Of a stretch of DNA of 29,383 nt, positions 20,797 through 29,044 are shown piece after piece. Source of the stretch: Solirubrobacteraceae bacterium. Lineage in GTDB: Bacteria > Actinomycetota > Thermoleophilia > Solirubrobacterales > Solirubrobacteraceae. A program made the translations under genes and the position numbers. The stretch is from positions 1 through 29,383 of the forward strand of contig JAICUS010000006.1 in assembly GCA_025935735.1 (NCBI GenBank). Direction: 5' to 3'. The notes beneath the pieces were generated by a model that ran no database searches, was not told the DNA's origin, and worked only from the letters and a program-made list of their open reading frames with translations. Positions within the stretch are counted from its first letter, which is position 1, and every line of letters begins with the position of its first letter.

Positions 20797-22674
20797 CTAC
20801 CGGCCGAGGAAGCGCGGGGGCACCGCCGGGTGCGCCTGCGCCGGCGCGGCCTGCGCCTGCTCGACCGCCGCCTTCTCCGGGTGGTCGAGCTTGAACGCGC
20901 CGCCGTCCATCGGCAGTCCGCCGTCGGGCGCCACGTACATATCCTCGTCGAGCATGTTCTCCGAGAGGCCGACCGCGAACGCCGAGATGGCGGTCGGCGT
21001 GTGCCGGCCGTCGGCGAGCACGGTGGCCTGCGAGTAGTCGCCGACCATCGGCCCCTGGCTGGTGCGCGCCACGTCCGCGAGGGTCATGTCGGCCAGCCGG
21101 GTGGGCGAGGACCAGGTCTGCCCGCCGTCCGCCGAGGAGACGAAGCCGGCGTTGAGGTCGCACTGGTTGCCGCCCGGGTTGGCGAACACGCAGTCGGCCT
21201 GCGGGTAGAAGTAGTAGTACAGCCCGAGGCGAGCCTGGGTGCCCGAGCTCGTCGGGTCGGCCGGGATGCCCGGGATGAAGTGGTCCACGGGGTTCGCCGC
21301 CGAGTCGTCGGCCTCGATCGGGATCCGGTTCGGCGCGCCGAAGCCCGGGTCGGGGTTGGTGGTGGTCGGCGCCGCCATCACGCTCATGGCGATGTCGTTC
21401 GGCGTCGTGGTCACGCTGCCTACGCGGAAGCTGCGGGTCTGCCACACGAGGTAGATCGCGCCCGATCCGTCCATCGCCGAGGTCGGCAGCAGCGAGGTGC
21501 GCAGCCCGCCGGCCACCCGGTGGGTCTGCGTCATGTTCGGCAGGATCTGCGTGTGCGCCGACCAATTGGCGCCGCAGTCGCTGGAGCTGATGTAGCTGAC
21601 GCCGCCTCCGCCGGCGAACGGCACGACGACGCGGCCGCACTGCGTGCCGGCGCGCGCGTTGCGCGCGGGCGGCTGCACGAGCGGGACGCCGCCGATGATG
21701 CCGCGCAGCCCCGCGGGCGCCGCCGTCGTGAGCGCGGTGGGCGCGCCGATCACGTGCGGGCGCGTCAGCGGCGAGTCGAGCGTCAGGGTGTTGCCGGCGA
21801 CCGCGGTCACCGTGCGGGTCTCCTGGTTGCCCCCGCTGGGGTCGACGTCGATGTTGATCTGCGTGCCCGGGGCGAAGCTCGTCGCGCTGGTCACATTGAT
21901 GGTCGTGTCGCCGGGGGCGGCGGCGGAGGCCAGGGTGGTCTCACCTGTCACGTCGCCCGCGTTGCCGTTGCCCGGCACGTCGTTGGACGTCGGCGACCAG
22001 GTGAAGCCGCCGTCGGTGGACACCGACATCAGCAGCCGGTTGCCGTTGCCGTTGTTGTCGTACTCGACGTAGCAGTTGCCGTAGCCCTTGCTGGTGGGCC
22101 AGTTGTCGCACGTGATCCAGTTCTTGTCCGGCGAGTCGCTCGTCGGGCCCGTGATGTGCGTCGGGATCGGGTCCGACCAGTTGATGCCGTCGCTGGAGAC
22201 GTTGACGAACACGCCGGGCACGTCGGCGTCGCCGTTGAGGCCGAGCGTGCTGATGAGCCACTCGTCGAAGCGGGCGTTGTAGGCCACGACGGTGTCGCTG
22301 CCGCGGGTCAGCGGGTAATACGGCGCGTCGGCCGTCGGCTGCGACGGGCCGCCGCCCTGCACGGTCAGCGGCAGCTCGCCGCGCTTCCAGCTCTTGCCGC
22401 CGTTGGTGCTGGTGGCGAACCCGATGTCCGAGGCGCCGCCGTCATACACGCGCCCCACCTGGAACGTGGCCACGATCGTCTTGCCGTGGGTGGCGATCGA
22501 CGGCTCGAGGTCGCTCTGGTGGTAGCCGATCCCGTCCGCGAACGGATCCTCGTGGATCTGCTTGAGGTTGAACGGCGCGCTCGCGCCGCCCGCGGACACG
22601 CTGAGGGGAACGATCACCGCCATCGAGGCGACCGCTCCGAGTAAGCCGACCTTCACCGACGTACGGAGTTTCAC
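20797..22674 (-). CDS. Secreted Asp-box (BNR) beta-propeller protein, sialidase-like
   Basis: 625 aa from GTG 22674 (gggaggg ribosome site 5-6 nt upstream). Residues 1-33 are a Sec signal (LRTSVKVGLLGAVASMAVIVPLSVSAGGA). Asp-box motifs recur: STNGGKSW (89-96), SSDGINW, STDGGFTW, SSDCGANW and SADGGQTW, as in sialidase-type propellers. WITCDNWPTSKGYGNCYVEYD (about 187-205) has a probable disulfide. A compact insert at about residues 245-312 (GDTTINVTSATSFAPGTQI... TRTVTAVAGNTLTLDSPL) is a separate module. The catalytic residues of sialidases cannot be confirmed, so it may be a binding protein. The gene is lower in GC and Asn/Thr-rich compared with its neighbours, as usual for secreted proteins. 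Confidence 0.83.
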   Translation of the reverse strand: MKLRTSVKVGLLGAVASMAVIVPLSVSAGGASAPFNLKQIHEDPFADGIGYHQSDLEPSIATHGKTIVATFQVGRVYDGGASDIGFATSTNGGKSWKRGELPLTVQGGGPSQPTADAPYYPLTRGSDTVVAYNARFDEWLISTLGLNGDADVPGVFVNVSSDGINWSDPIPTHITGPTSDSPDKNWITCDNWPTSKGYGNCYVEYDNNGNGNRLLMSVSTDGGFTWSPTSNDVPGNGNAGDVTGETTLASAAAPGDTTINVTSATSFAPGTQINIDVDPSGGNQETRTVTAVAGNTLTLDSPLTRPHVIGAPTALTTAAPAGLRGIIGGVPLVQPPARNARAGTQCGRVVVPFAGGGGVSYISSSDCGANWSAHTQILPNMTQTHRVAGGLRTSLLPTSAMDGSGAIYLVWQTRSFRVGSVTTTPNDIAMSVMAAPTTTNPDPGFGAPNRIPIEADDSAANPVDHFIPGIPADPTSSGTQARLGLYYYFYPQADCVFANPGGNQCDLNAGFVSSADGGQTWSSPTRLADMTLADVARTSQGPMVGDYSQATVLADGRHTPTAISAFAVGLSENMLDEDMYVAPDGGLPMDGGAFKLDHPEKAAVEQAQAAPAQAHPAVPPRFLGR

Positions 22675-22812
22675 CGCACCCTCCCTCGGTGTGGGGCCCC
22701 TAGCCAAGAGGGCCAACGCGCGGCAGTGCAAACCTCCGGAGTCACCGAAATCCAACTGCCTGGTCCGGATTGTCAGAACTGGCGTGGTGACACTCTCATA
22801 TTTCCCTCACGT
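22675..22812 (+). promoter_or_regulatory. Divergent promoter region of Asp-box protein and Liv-type operon
   Basis: 138 bp between divergent starts. For the plus strand, TTGTCA (22770-22775) with an 18-nt spacer to TCTCAT (22794-22799) is a possible housekeeping promoter ending close to the ATG at 22813. No ribosome site stands out there, so the message may have a very short leader. For the minus strand only the ribosome site ggaggg is clear. Confidence 0.4.
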
Positions 22813-23742
22813 ATGAGCCTGACACTCGCAATTCTGGTAAGTGGACTCGCCGCGGGTGGGGTGTATGGGCTGCTGGCCGCCGGGCTCGCGCTGATCTACC
22901 GGCTCACGGGCGTGGTGCACTTCGCGCTGGGCGAGCTGGTGGGCCTCGGGGTGTTCGTGACGTTGCTCGTGGCCGCGGGGACCCGGCCGGTGAGCGAGAC
23001 GAGCCTGGGCGGCGGGAGGTTCGCGCCGGCGCTGGTCGCCGGTCTTCTGGTCTGTGCTGCGGCCGGGGCGGCGACCTACGTCGTGGCCGTCCAGCCGTAC
23101 GCGGCCCGCGGCTCGGCGCTCGGTTGGGTCGCGGCGCTGCTCGCCATGGGGGCGGCGCTGCGCGCCGGGCTGCAGGCGGCGTTCGGCCGCCCGGCGTACG
23201 TGTTCCCGGACCCGCTGCCGTTCCGCCGGCTCGGCCACGACGGGCTGATCGGCGCCGGCGGGACGACGATCCAGGTGCGCGCGTTCTTCGTCATCGCCGT
23301 GGCGCTCGCGCTGGCCGCCGCGGGCGGCTGGCTGGTCACCCGCTCGCGCGCGGGGCGCGCGCTGCGGGCGATCGCCGACGACGCCGACGCCGCGCGGATG
23401 GTCGGCATCGACGTCGACCGGCAGCTGATGCTGGCGTTCGCCGCCGCGGGCGCGATCGCCATGGTCGCCGCCGTGGCCGCGGCGCCGAGCGGCCCGTTCG
23501 CCGCCGACTCCGGCACGCTGCTCGGCGTCAAGGGGCTGATCGCGGCCGTCGCCGTCGGGCTCAGCTCGCCGCTGCGCGCGTTCGCCGCGGGCCTGGTCCT
23601 CGGCGTGCTCGAGGCCGCCATCTCCAATGCCTCCGTCGCCGGCCACGTCCTCGGCCCGCGCTACGCGACGCTGCTCCCGGTCGTCGCGGCCGTCGCGCTG
23701 CTCGTCGCGTTCCGGCGCCGCCTGGAGGCGGCCGCCGCGTGA
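22813..23742 (+). CDS. Branched-chain amino-acid/urea ABC permease LivH type
   Basis: 309 aa from ATG 22813 with about eight hydrophobic segments. The N-terminus LAILVSGLAAGGVYGLLAAGLALIYRLTGVVHFALGELVGLGVFV is the LivH signature. The EAA-like loop is GRALRAIADDADAARMVGIDVDRQLMLAFAAAGAIA. LivH forms a heterodimeric channel with LivM for branched-chain amino acids, urea or short amides. It starts the four-gene operon and overlaps the next gene as GTGA. Amide/urea-type cargo would be attractive given the nitrile hydratase about 13 kb away, but that is only a guess. Confidence 0.92.
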   Translation: MSLTLAILVSGLAAGGVYGLLAAGLALIYRLTGVVHFALGELVGLGVFVTLLVAAGTRPVSETSLGGGRFAPALVAGLLVCAAAGAATYVVAVQPYAARGSALGWVAALLAMGAALRAGLQAAFGRPAYVFPDPLPFRRLGHDGLIGAGGTTIQVRAFFVIAVALALAAAGGWLVTRSRAGRALRAIADDADAARMVGIDVDRQLMLAFAAAGAIAMVAAVAAAPSGPFAADSGTLLGVKGLIAAVAVGLSSPLRAFAAGLVLGVLEAAISNASVAGHVLGPRYATLLPVVAAVALLVAFRRRLEAAAA

Positions 23743-25481
23743 GCGCACTGGCGCGCACCGGGGCCGAGCTCGGGCGGGCGGCGCGGGAGGCGGGGGCCGT
23801 GTGGGCGCCGCCGGCGACGTGGTGCCTCGCGGCGCTGGCCGTGGCCGCCGTCGTCCCGCCGCTGACGGGTTTCCCGGGGCCGCTGGACGCGCTGGCCGGC
23901 GGGCTCTATCTCGGGCTCGCGGCGATCGGGCTGGGCGCCGTGGTCGGGCTGGCGGGGATCCCGTCGCTGGCCCAGGGCGCGCTGGTCGGGGCCGGCGTGT
24001 TCGCGAGCGTGCTGGCCCGCACGCGGCTGGGGCTGCCGCTGGCGCCGGCGGCGGGGCTCGGCGCGCTCGCGGGCGGGGTGCTGGGACTGCTCGTGGGCGC
24101 GCTCGTCGCCGGGATGTCGCCGGCGCTGGCCGCGGTGGCGACGTGGCTGTGCGCGTGGGCGGCGCTGCTCGCGCTGCAGGCGTTCGTGTCCGCCGGCGGC
24201 CTCGTGGTCGGCCAGGCGCTGCCCACCGGCGCGCACTACGAGCTCGCGCTCGGGCTCGTCGCGCTCGGCGCGCTCGCCTTCGCCGCGCTGGCCCGCTCGC
24301 CGGCGGGGGTGCGGCTGGTGGCCGCGCGCGACTCCCGCGCGGCCGCGGAGGCGGTCGGCGTCCCGGTCGCGGCGCTACGCGTCTCGGTGTGCGGCTTGGC
24401 CGGCGTGCTCGCCGGGCTGGCCGGCGGGCTGAGCGTCGACCTCGCCGGCGTCGCCGACCCCTCGGCCTACGGCCCGTCGCTGTCGTTGAAGCTCCTGCTC
24501 GCCGTGCTGATCGGCGGCGCCGCCCGGGCGCTCGGCGGCCCGCTGGGGGTCGCGCTGCTCGGCTTGGTCACGTTGATCGGCGCCCACGCGGCGAGCTTCT
24601 CCGAGGAACTGGCCGTCCGCACCCAGACCGTGCTCGCGGCGGTCGTGGTGCTCCTGCTGTTGCCCGACGACCCCAAGGGGCTGATCCCTGCGCTCGAGCG
24701 GCGCCTTCCCTCACGCGTCCCGCGCGCAGCCGCGCCGCCGCCCCTGGCGCCCGCGCCGCCGCCCACGGGGCCGCTGGTCGCCCGCGGGCTGGTCAAGCGC
24801 TACGGCGCCGTGACCGTGCTCGACGGGCTGGACATCGAGGTGCGGCCGGGGACCGTGAGCGCGCTCATCGGTCCCAACGGGTCCGGGAAGACGACCGCGC
24901 TGCGCGCGCTCGCCGGCGCGGTGGCGCTCGACGCGGGCACGGTCGGCGGCGACCGGATCGTCCGCACACTGCAGTCGCCGGTGGCGTTCGCCGGGCTCGG
25001 CGTGCTCGAGAGCGCGCTGGCCGGCGCGGCGGCCGGAGCCCGGCGCAGCGGCATCGCCCGCACGGTGCTGGCCACGCCGCGCCAGCGCGCCGAGGCGGCC
25101 GCGCTGCGCGCCGGCGCGCTGGCCGCGCTCGGCGTCGCCGGGCTGGCCGGGCGCGCGCACGCGCCGGCGGCCGAGCTCTCCGTGACCGACCAGCGGCTGC
25201 TGGCCATCGCCACCGCGCTGGCCACCCGGCCGCGGTTCGTGCTGCTCGACGAGCCGACCGCGGGCGTCGGCGCCGGCGAGCTGCCGCGCCTCGCGGACGC
25301 TGTGCTCGGGCTGCGCGACCGCGGGATCGGCGTCCTGGTGGTCGAGCACAACCTGCGCTTCGTCCAGACCGTGGCGGCCCACGTCACCGTGCTCGACGCC
25401 GGCCGCGCGATCGCCGCGGGGTCGCCGGCCGACGTCGCGCAGGACCCGCGCGTGCGCGCCGTCTACCTGGGGTTGCGGTGA
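23739..25481 (+). CDS. LivM-LivG fusion: ABC permease joined to ATPase
   Basis: 580 aa from GTG 23739. Residues about 1-320 are a LivM-type permease, with the EAA-like segment VRLVAARDSRAAAEAVGVPVAALRVSVCGLAGVLAGLAGGL. A Pro/Ala linker (about 328-348) leads to an ATPase. Walker A is GPNGSGKTT near 378-386, Walker B VLLLDEPTAG with Glu505, and His537 in VVEHNLRF is the H-loop. The signature loop reads LSVTDQR (480-486), not LSxGQ; the invariant Gly is missing. Permease-ATPase fusions of this type are known in the Liv family. There is no separate LivF, so either the NBD acts as a homodimer or a LivF partner lies outside. The impaired signature raises doubt about normal ATP turnover. Confidence 0.9.
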   Translation: MSALARTGAELGRAAREAGAVWAPPATWCLAALAVAAVVPPLTGFPGPLDALAGGLYLGLAAIGLGAVVGLAGIPSLAQGALVGAGVFASVLARTRLGLPLAPAAGLGALAGGVLGLLVGALVAGMSPALAAVATWLCAWAALLALQAFVSAGGLVVGQALPTGAHYELALGLVALGALAFAALARSPAGVRLVAARDSRAAAEAVGVPVAALRVSVCGLAGVLAGLAGGLSVDLAGVADPSAYGPSLSLKLLLAVLIGGAARALGGPLGVALLGLVTLIGAHAASFSEELAVRTQTVLAAVVVLLLLPDDPKGLIPALERRLPSRVPRAAAPPPLAPAPPPTGPLVARGLVKRYGAVTVLDGLDIEVRPGTVSALIGPNGSGKTTALRALAGAVALDAGTVGGDRIVRTLQSPVAFAGLGVLESALAGAAAGARRSGIARTVLATPRQRAEAAALRAGALAALGVAGLAGRAHAPAAELSVTDQRLLAIATALATRPRFVLLDEPTAGVGAGELPRLADAVLGLRDRGIGVLVVEHNLRFVQTVAAHVTVLDAGRAIAAGSPADVAQDPRVRAVYLGLR

Positions 25482-25495
25482 CGTACGCTCGGGCC

Positions 25496-26725
25496 ATGCG
25501 CGCGCTGGTGGTCGCCGCCGTGCTCCTCGCCGGCTGCGGCGGCGGACACGGCGGCGCGGCGGCGCACGACCGCACCGTGCTGATAGCGGTCAACGCGCCG
25601 TTCTCGCAGCAGTCGGCGCTCGGCGACCAGATCGCGCGCGGGGCCGAGCTCGTCGCCGGGCAGCTCGACGCGCAGGGCGGCATCCGCGCCGGCGCGGCGA
25701 GCTACCGCGTGCGGGTCAAGCGCTACGACGACGCGCTCTCACCCGCGACCGCCGTGCAGAACGTGCGCCGCGCGATCGCCGACGGTGCGGCCGCCATCCT
25801 CGACGAGGGCACCGGCGTGGACGCGTCGTGGCAGATCGCGCAGGCCGCGCACGTGCCGATCCTGGTGGTCCACCAGGGCGGCGCCGGGTTGGTGAACCCG
25901 CGCACGCGGCCGAACGTTTTCCGCATCGTGCCGACCGACCAGGGGCTCGCGCTGCGCTACGCCGAGTACCTCGACCGCATCCACGTGCGGCCGGCGATCC
26001 TGCACGACGATTCGCCCTACGGCGCCGCGGGCGCCGCGGCATTGCGGCAGGCCTTCGACTACAGCCCGAAGGCGGTGGCCGACGACATCCTGGTGTCGCA
26101 GGACGCGTCGGACCTGTCGGCGCCGGTCCTGCGCGCGCGCCGGTCGGGCGCGAGCGGGCTGCTCGTGTGGGGCGGGCCGGGAACGGTCGCCGAGGCGCTG
26201 CGCGCCGCGCGCGCCGCCGGCTGGGACGTCCCGGTCTACGGCCCGCCGGACGCGGCCGACCCGCTCGTGCGCCAGGAGCTCAGCCGCCATCCGGACTGGG
26301 TCGACGGGCTCACGTTCGCCGACGGCCGGCTGACCGCGGAGGTCGGGCCGGCGCCGTTCGAGAGCTACGTGGCGACCTACGACTCGGCGTTCGGCGCCGA
26401 CCGCGTGGGCGTGCGCGACGCCGCCGGCGCACAGGTCACCGAGCCGCCGGAGTACGGCATGTACGCCTCGGACTTCGTCAACCTGCTGGCCGCCGCGATC
26501 CGGCGCGCCCGCGGGCTGGACGGCCGGCGCGTGCTGGCGGCGCTCGACCAGGTGACGATCCGCGGCGCCAACGGCGACGAGCGGGGCTTCAACGTCAACA
26601 GCCACGAGGGCGTCGTCAACGACGACGTCTACTTCGCCGTCTTCGGAGACATGCGGTTCCGGCCGGTGAAGGACGAGCCGCTGTCGGCCACGCTGCCCGC
26701 GATCGCCCAGGTCGCGCCGGGGTGA
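25496..26725 (+). CDS. Lipoprotein substrate-binding protein of Liv-type ABC transporter
   Basis: 409 aa from ATG 25496, 14 nt after the previous stop; GTG 25478 would overlap it and add VTYARA. The signal MRALVVAAVLLAGCGGG has a lipobox with Cys14, so the protein is membrane-tethered outside the cell. The body matches Leu/Ile/Val-binding proteins (type I periplasmic fold): APFSQQSALGDQIARGAELVAGQLDAQGGI, ... VFRIVPTDQGLALRYAEYL, ... and a C-terminal GERGFNVNSHEG-like closure. It should deliver solute to the LivH/LivMG channel. The exact ligand is not readable. Its stop overlaps the next gene as GTGA. Confidence 0.92.
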   Translation: MRALVVAAVLLAGCGGGHGGAAAHDRTVLIAVNAPFSQQSALGDQIARGAELVAGQLDAQGGIRAGAASYRVRVKRYDDALSPATAVQNVRRAIADGAAAILDEGTGVDASWQIAQAAHVPILVVHQGGAGLVNPRTRPNVFRIVPTDQGLALRYAEYLDRIHVRPAILHDDSPYGAAGAAALRQAFDYSPKAVADDILVSQDASDLSAPVLRARRSGASGLLVWGGPGTVAEALRAARAAGWDVPVYGPPDAADPLVRQELSRHPDWVDGLTFADGRLTAEVGPAPFESYVATYDSAFGADRVGVRDAAGAQVTEPPEYGMYASDFVNLLAAAIRRARGLDGRRVLAALDQVTIRGANGDERGFNVNSHEGVVNDDVYFAVFGDMRFRPVKDEPLSATLPAIAQVAPG

Positions 26726-27987
26726 TCGCCCGGCTGCTCGCCGCCGCCGTGCTGGCGGCCGGGGCCGCGGCGGCGCCGGCGCGGGCGGACGGCGTCACGC
26801 TCGTGGACCCGACGACCGCGCTCACCGCCGAGCCGCCGTTCGCCGCGGCGGGCGGCGGGCGGGAGGACGACGCGCCGGCCGCGCGCCGGCGCGTGGACAG
26901 CCGCGAGGTGGTGACGACCGGCGTGGACGACGGCGGCCGGCCGGTCTCGGTGACGGTCGTCCAGCGGCTGAACGTGGTGGGCACGGGCGACTACGTGTTC
27001 ACCGTGCCGGCGCCGGTACGGAGCGTCGTGGCCATGCGCGGCTCGCAGTCGCAGCCCGGGCAGCGGGCGGGGGCGATCCTGTGGGCCGGCTTCTCCGACC
27101 GCTACCACGCGCTCTACGCGCGCGCCCGGCTGTGGGCGCCCGCGGCGGCGCGGCTGCTGCCGCTCCAGCTGTCGCTGCGGGCCACCGTGGACGGCCGGCC
27201 GCTGGCCCCCGGGGAGCGGCGCAGCGGCCGGCTCGACATCGCGCTGACGCTGCGCAACGTCACGGCCACGACGGCGCCGTCGGCCGCCGGCCGCGGCGAC
27301 GTGCCCGCGCTCGTGCGCGCGCTCGACGCCGCCCGCCACGGCGCCTTCCCGTTCGGCGGCGTGCCGATCGCGCTGCACTCGCCGCCCGCTGCCCGCACGG
27401 CGCGGATCGAGGCGCCGCTCGCGATCGACGGCGAGGTCGACCTCCCCGTCGGGGAGGTGCTGAGAGTGATCGGCGTCACCCACGGCCGGACCGGGCGCCC
27501 GGTGGGCACCGGTGGCGACACCAGCCACGCCCTGTCGCTCTGGGACTTCGGCTTCCGGCTCGGCGACGGGGCGCCGCTGACGCAGACGGTCCACGTCAGC
27601 GCCCAGGTGAAGGACGCGGCCACGCCGCACCTCCGCGTGGAGGCCCGCCCCGTCGCGCCGCGGCGCACGCTCGTCCCGCCCGCCGGACGGCCGAGCTGGC
27701 GGGCCGCGTGGCGCGCCGGCGTCCGGCTCGACCCGCACGGGCTGCTGGACGTGGCCGAGGACGCGCACCTGCGCGAGGCGCGGGCGCGCCAGTACGACGC
27801 GTTCCTGGCCAACCCGGGGCCACCGGGCAGCCAGAGCGCCGCCCGCTACGTCTTCGTCAGCGCGAGCACGGCGCGGCCGGACGGCGGCGACGGCTCCGGC
27901 GGCCTCGGCGCGCTGGGCGTCGTGCTGGCGGTGGCCGGCGCCGTGCTCGCCGTGGGCGCCGCGGTCATCGCCTGGGCGCACCTATAG
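26722..27987 (+). CDS. Secreted/membrane-anchored protein of unknown function in Liv-type operon
   Basis: 421 aa from GTG 26722 (GTGA overlap with the binding-protein gene). The N-terminus VIARLLAAAVLAAGAAAAPARADG is a signal peptide with an ARA cleavage site. Residues about 396-419 (LGALGVVLAVAGAVLAVGAAVIAWAHL) form one C-terminal membrane anchor. The extracellular part has beta-rich segments (RRVDSREVVTTGVDDGGRPVSVTVVQRLNVVGTGDYVFTVPAPVRSV) but no motif I recognise. Coupled translation with the binding protein suggests a transporter partner or envelope factor. Its last 23 nt overlap the convergent signal peptidase gene. Confidence 0.78.
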   Translation: MIARLLAAAVLAAGAAAAPARADGVTLVDPTTALTAEPPFAAAGGGREDDAPAARRRVDSREVVTTGVDDGGRPVSVTVVQRLNVVGTGDYVFTVPAPVRSVVAMRGSQSQPGQRAGAILWAGFSDRYHALYARARLWAPAAARLLPLQLSLRATVDGRPLAPGERRSGRLDIALTLRNVTATTAPSAAGRGDVPALVRALDAARHGAFPFGGVPIALHSPPAARTARIEAPLAIDGEVDLPVGEVLRVIGVTHGRTGRPVGTGGDTSHALSLWDFGFRLGDGAPLTQTVHVSAQVKDAATPHLRVEARPVAPRRTLVPPAGRPSWRAAWRAGVRLDPHGLLDVAEDAHLREARARQYDAFLANPGPPGSQSAARYVFVSASTARPDGGDGSGGLGALGVVLAVAGAVLAVGAAVIAWAHL

Positions 27988-28543
27988 ACGCGCCGATCCG
28001 CCCGGGCGGCCAGTAGATGAGCGCCGCCCGGCCGAGGATGTCGCGGCGCGGCACCGGGCCGAACTCGCGCGAGTCGCACGACGCCGCGCGGTTGTCGCCC
28101 ATCAGGAAGTAGTCGCCGCGCGGCACCCGCCACGTGTGCCGCGGCGCGTGGTCACGCTCGAACAGGTCGAGGTAGGGCTCGCGCAGCCGCCGGCCGTCGA
28201 CCGACACGAACCCGTCGCGCTCGGTCACCGTCTCGCCCGGCAGCCCGATCAGCCGCTTGACGAGCGTCCCGCCGACGCCGCATTGCCGCCGCGCCGCCGC
28301 CGGCGCACGGGCGACGACCACCTCGCCTCGCCGCGGCGCGCGGAAGCGGTAGACGAGCCGGTTCGCCAGCACGCCGTCGCTCGTGCCGGCCCGGCAGCCG
28401 GGACCCGGCCGCGCGCAGTGCAGCGCGGGCTCCATCGACGCCGACTCGATCCGGTACGGCTTGGCCACCCAGCGCTCCAGCGCGAGGACCAGCAGCGCCG
28501 CCAGGGCCACGCCGACCAGCAGCCGCACGGCGGTGCGCAGCAC
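27965..28543 (-). CDS. lepB: Signal peptidase I
   Basis: 192 aa from GTG 28543, one nucleotide after the upstream stop. A single N-terminal membrane segment (about residues 5-22) precedes box B with catalytic Ser36 in IESASMEPAL. The general-base Lys96 lies in LVKRLIGLPGE, and the box E motif is GDYFLMGDNRAASCDSREFG. It cleaves Sec/Tat signal peptides on the outer face of the cytoplasmic membrane. The segment after box B has an uncommon Cys-rich insertion (LHCARPGPGCRAGTSDG), and Cys88 and Cys156 offer possible disulfides. Many predicted exported proteins lie within this window, but this is a general enzyme and no specific link follows. Confidence 0.94.
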   Translation of the reverse strand: MLRTAVRLLVGVALAALLVLALERWVAKPYRIESASMEPALHCARPGPGCRAGTSDGVLANRLVYRFRAPRRGEVVVARAPAAARRQCGVGGTLVKRLIGLPGETVTERDGFVSVDGRRLREPYLDLFERDHAPRHTWRVPRGDYFLMGDNRAASCDSREFGPVPRRDILGRAALIYWPPGRIGASIGAPRR

Positions 28544-28544
28544 G

Positions 28545-28940
28545 TCAGCGGACGGCGCAGAGGACCCGCAGCCGCGCGGCCGCCGCGCGGTCGCCGGACG
28601 CCCCGACCGCGCTCGCCGACACCGACGTGCACCCCGGGACCGCCACGTGCAGCGTCGCCGCGAACGCGCCGCCGCGTCCGGCCGCGACGCGCCGGCGCCC
28701 GGACGCCTCGCCCGCGCACACGCTCACCCGGACCGTCTCGCCCGCGACGAAGCCGGCGCCGCGCACGCGCACGGGGTGCGTGGAGAGCAGCCGCAGCGAG
28801 GGCCGGGTCGCGCCGCCGGGCCACGGCGTCGAGCGTCCCGCGGGAACGGCGGCGCGCGGCGACGGCGCGGCGGCCGCGCTCGCGACGGCGGCGGCGCCCG
28901 CACACACGACCACGGCGACGGTCGCGCGGATCCGGCCCAT
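28545..28940 (-). CDS. Small secreted Ig-like protein
   Basis: 131 aa from ATG 28940. The N-terminus MGRIRATVAVVVCAGAAAVASAAAAPS is a signal peptide. The mature part has HPVRVRGAGFVAGETVRVSVCAGE... GAFAATLHVAVPGCTSVSASAVGASGDRAAAARLRVLC, a pattern of short beta strands. It resembles the Ig-like 'GTGFapGE-V-V' domains often seen in secreted actinobacterial proteins. Four cysteines could form disulfides. Function unknown. It precedes signal peptidase I by one nucleotide, so they share a transcript, but the pairing may be incidental. Confidence 0.72.
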   Translation of the reverse strand: MGRIRATVAVVVCAGAAAVASAAAAPSPRAAVPAGRSTPWPGGATRPSLRLLSTHPVRVRGAGFVAGETVRVSVCAGEASGRRRVAAGRGGAFAATLHVAVPGCTSVSASAVGASGDRAAAARLRVLCAVR

Positions 28941-29044
28941 GTGGCGAGGGTACTCCGTCAGCACCCGGACGGCGATGTGTCACAAATCCGGACAACGCGC
29001 AACTCTCCGCCCGGATCGCGACGGTCGACGGGAGAGGAGAAGCG

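Noticed and set aside
23627..25495. Very long plus-strand frame running over the Liv genes
   Set aside because: Arg/Ala-rich shadow of the LivMG frame; only its last part (from 25496) is the real binding-protein gene.
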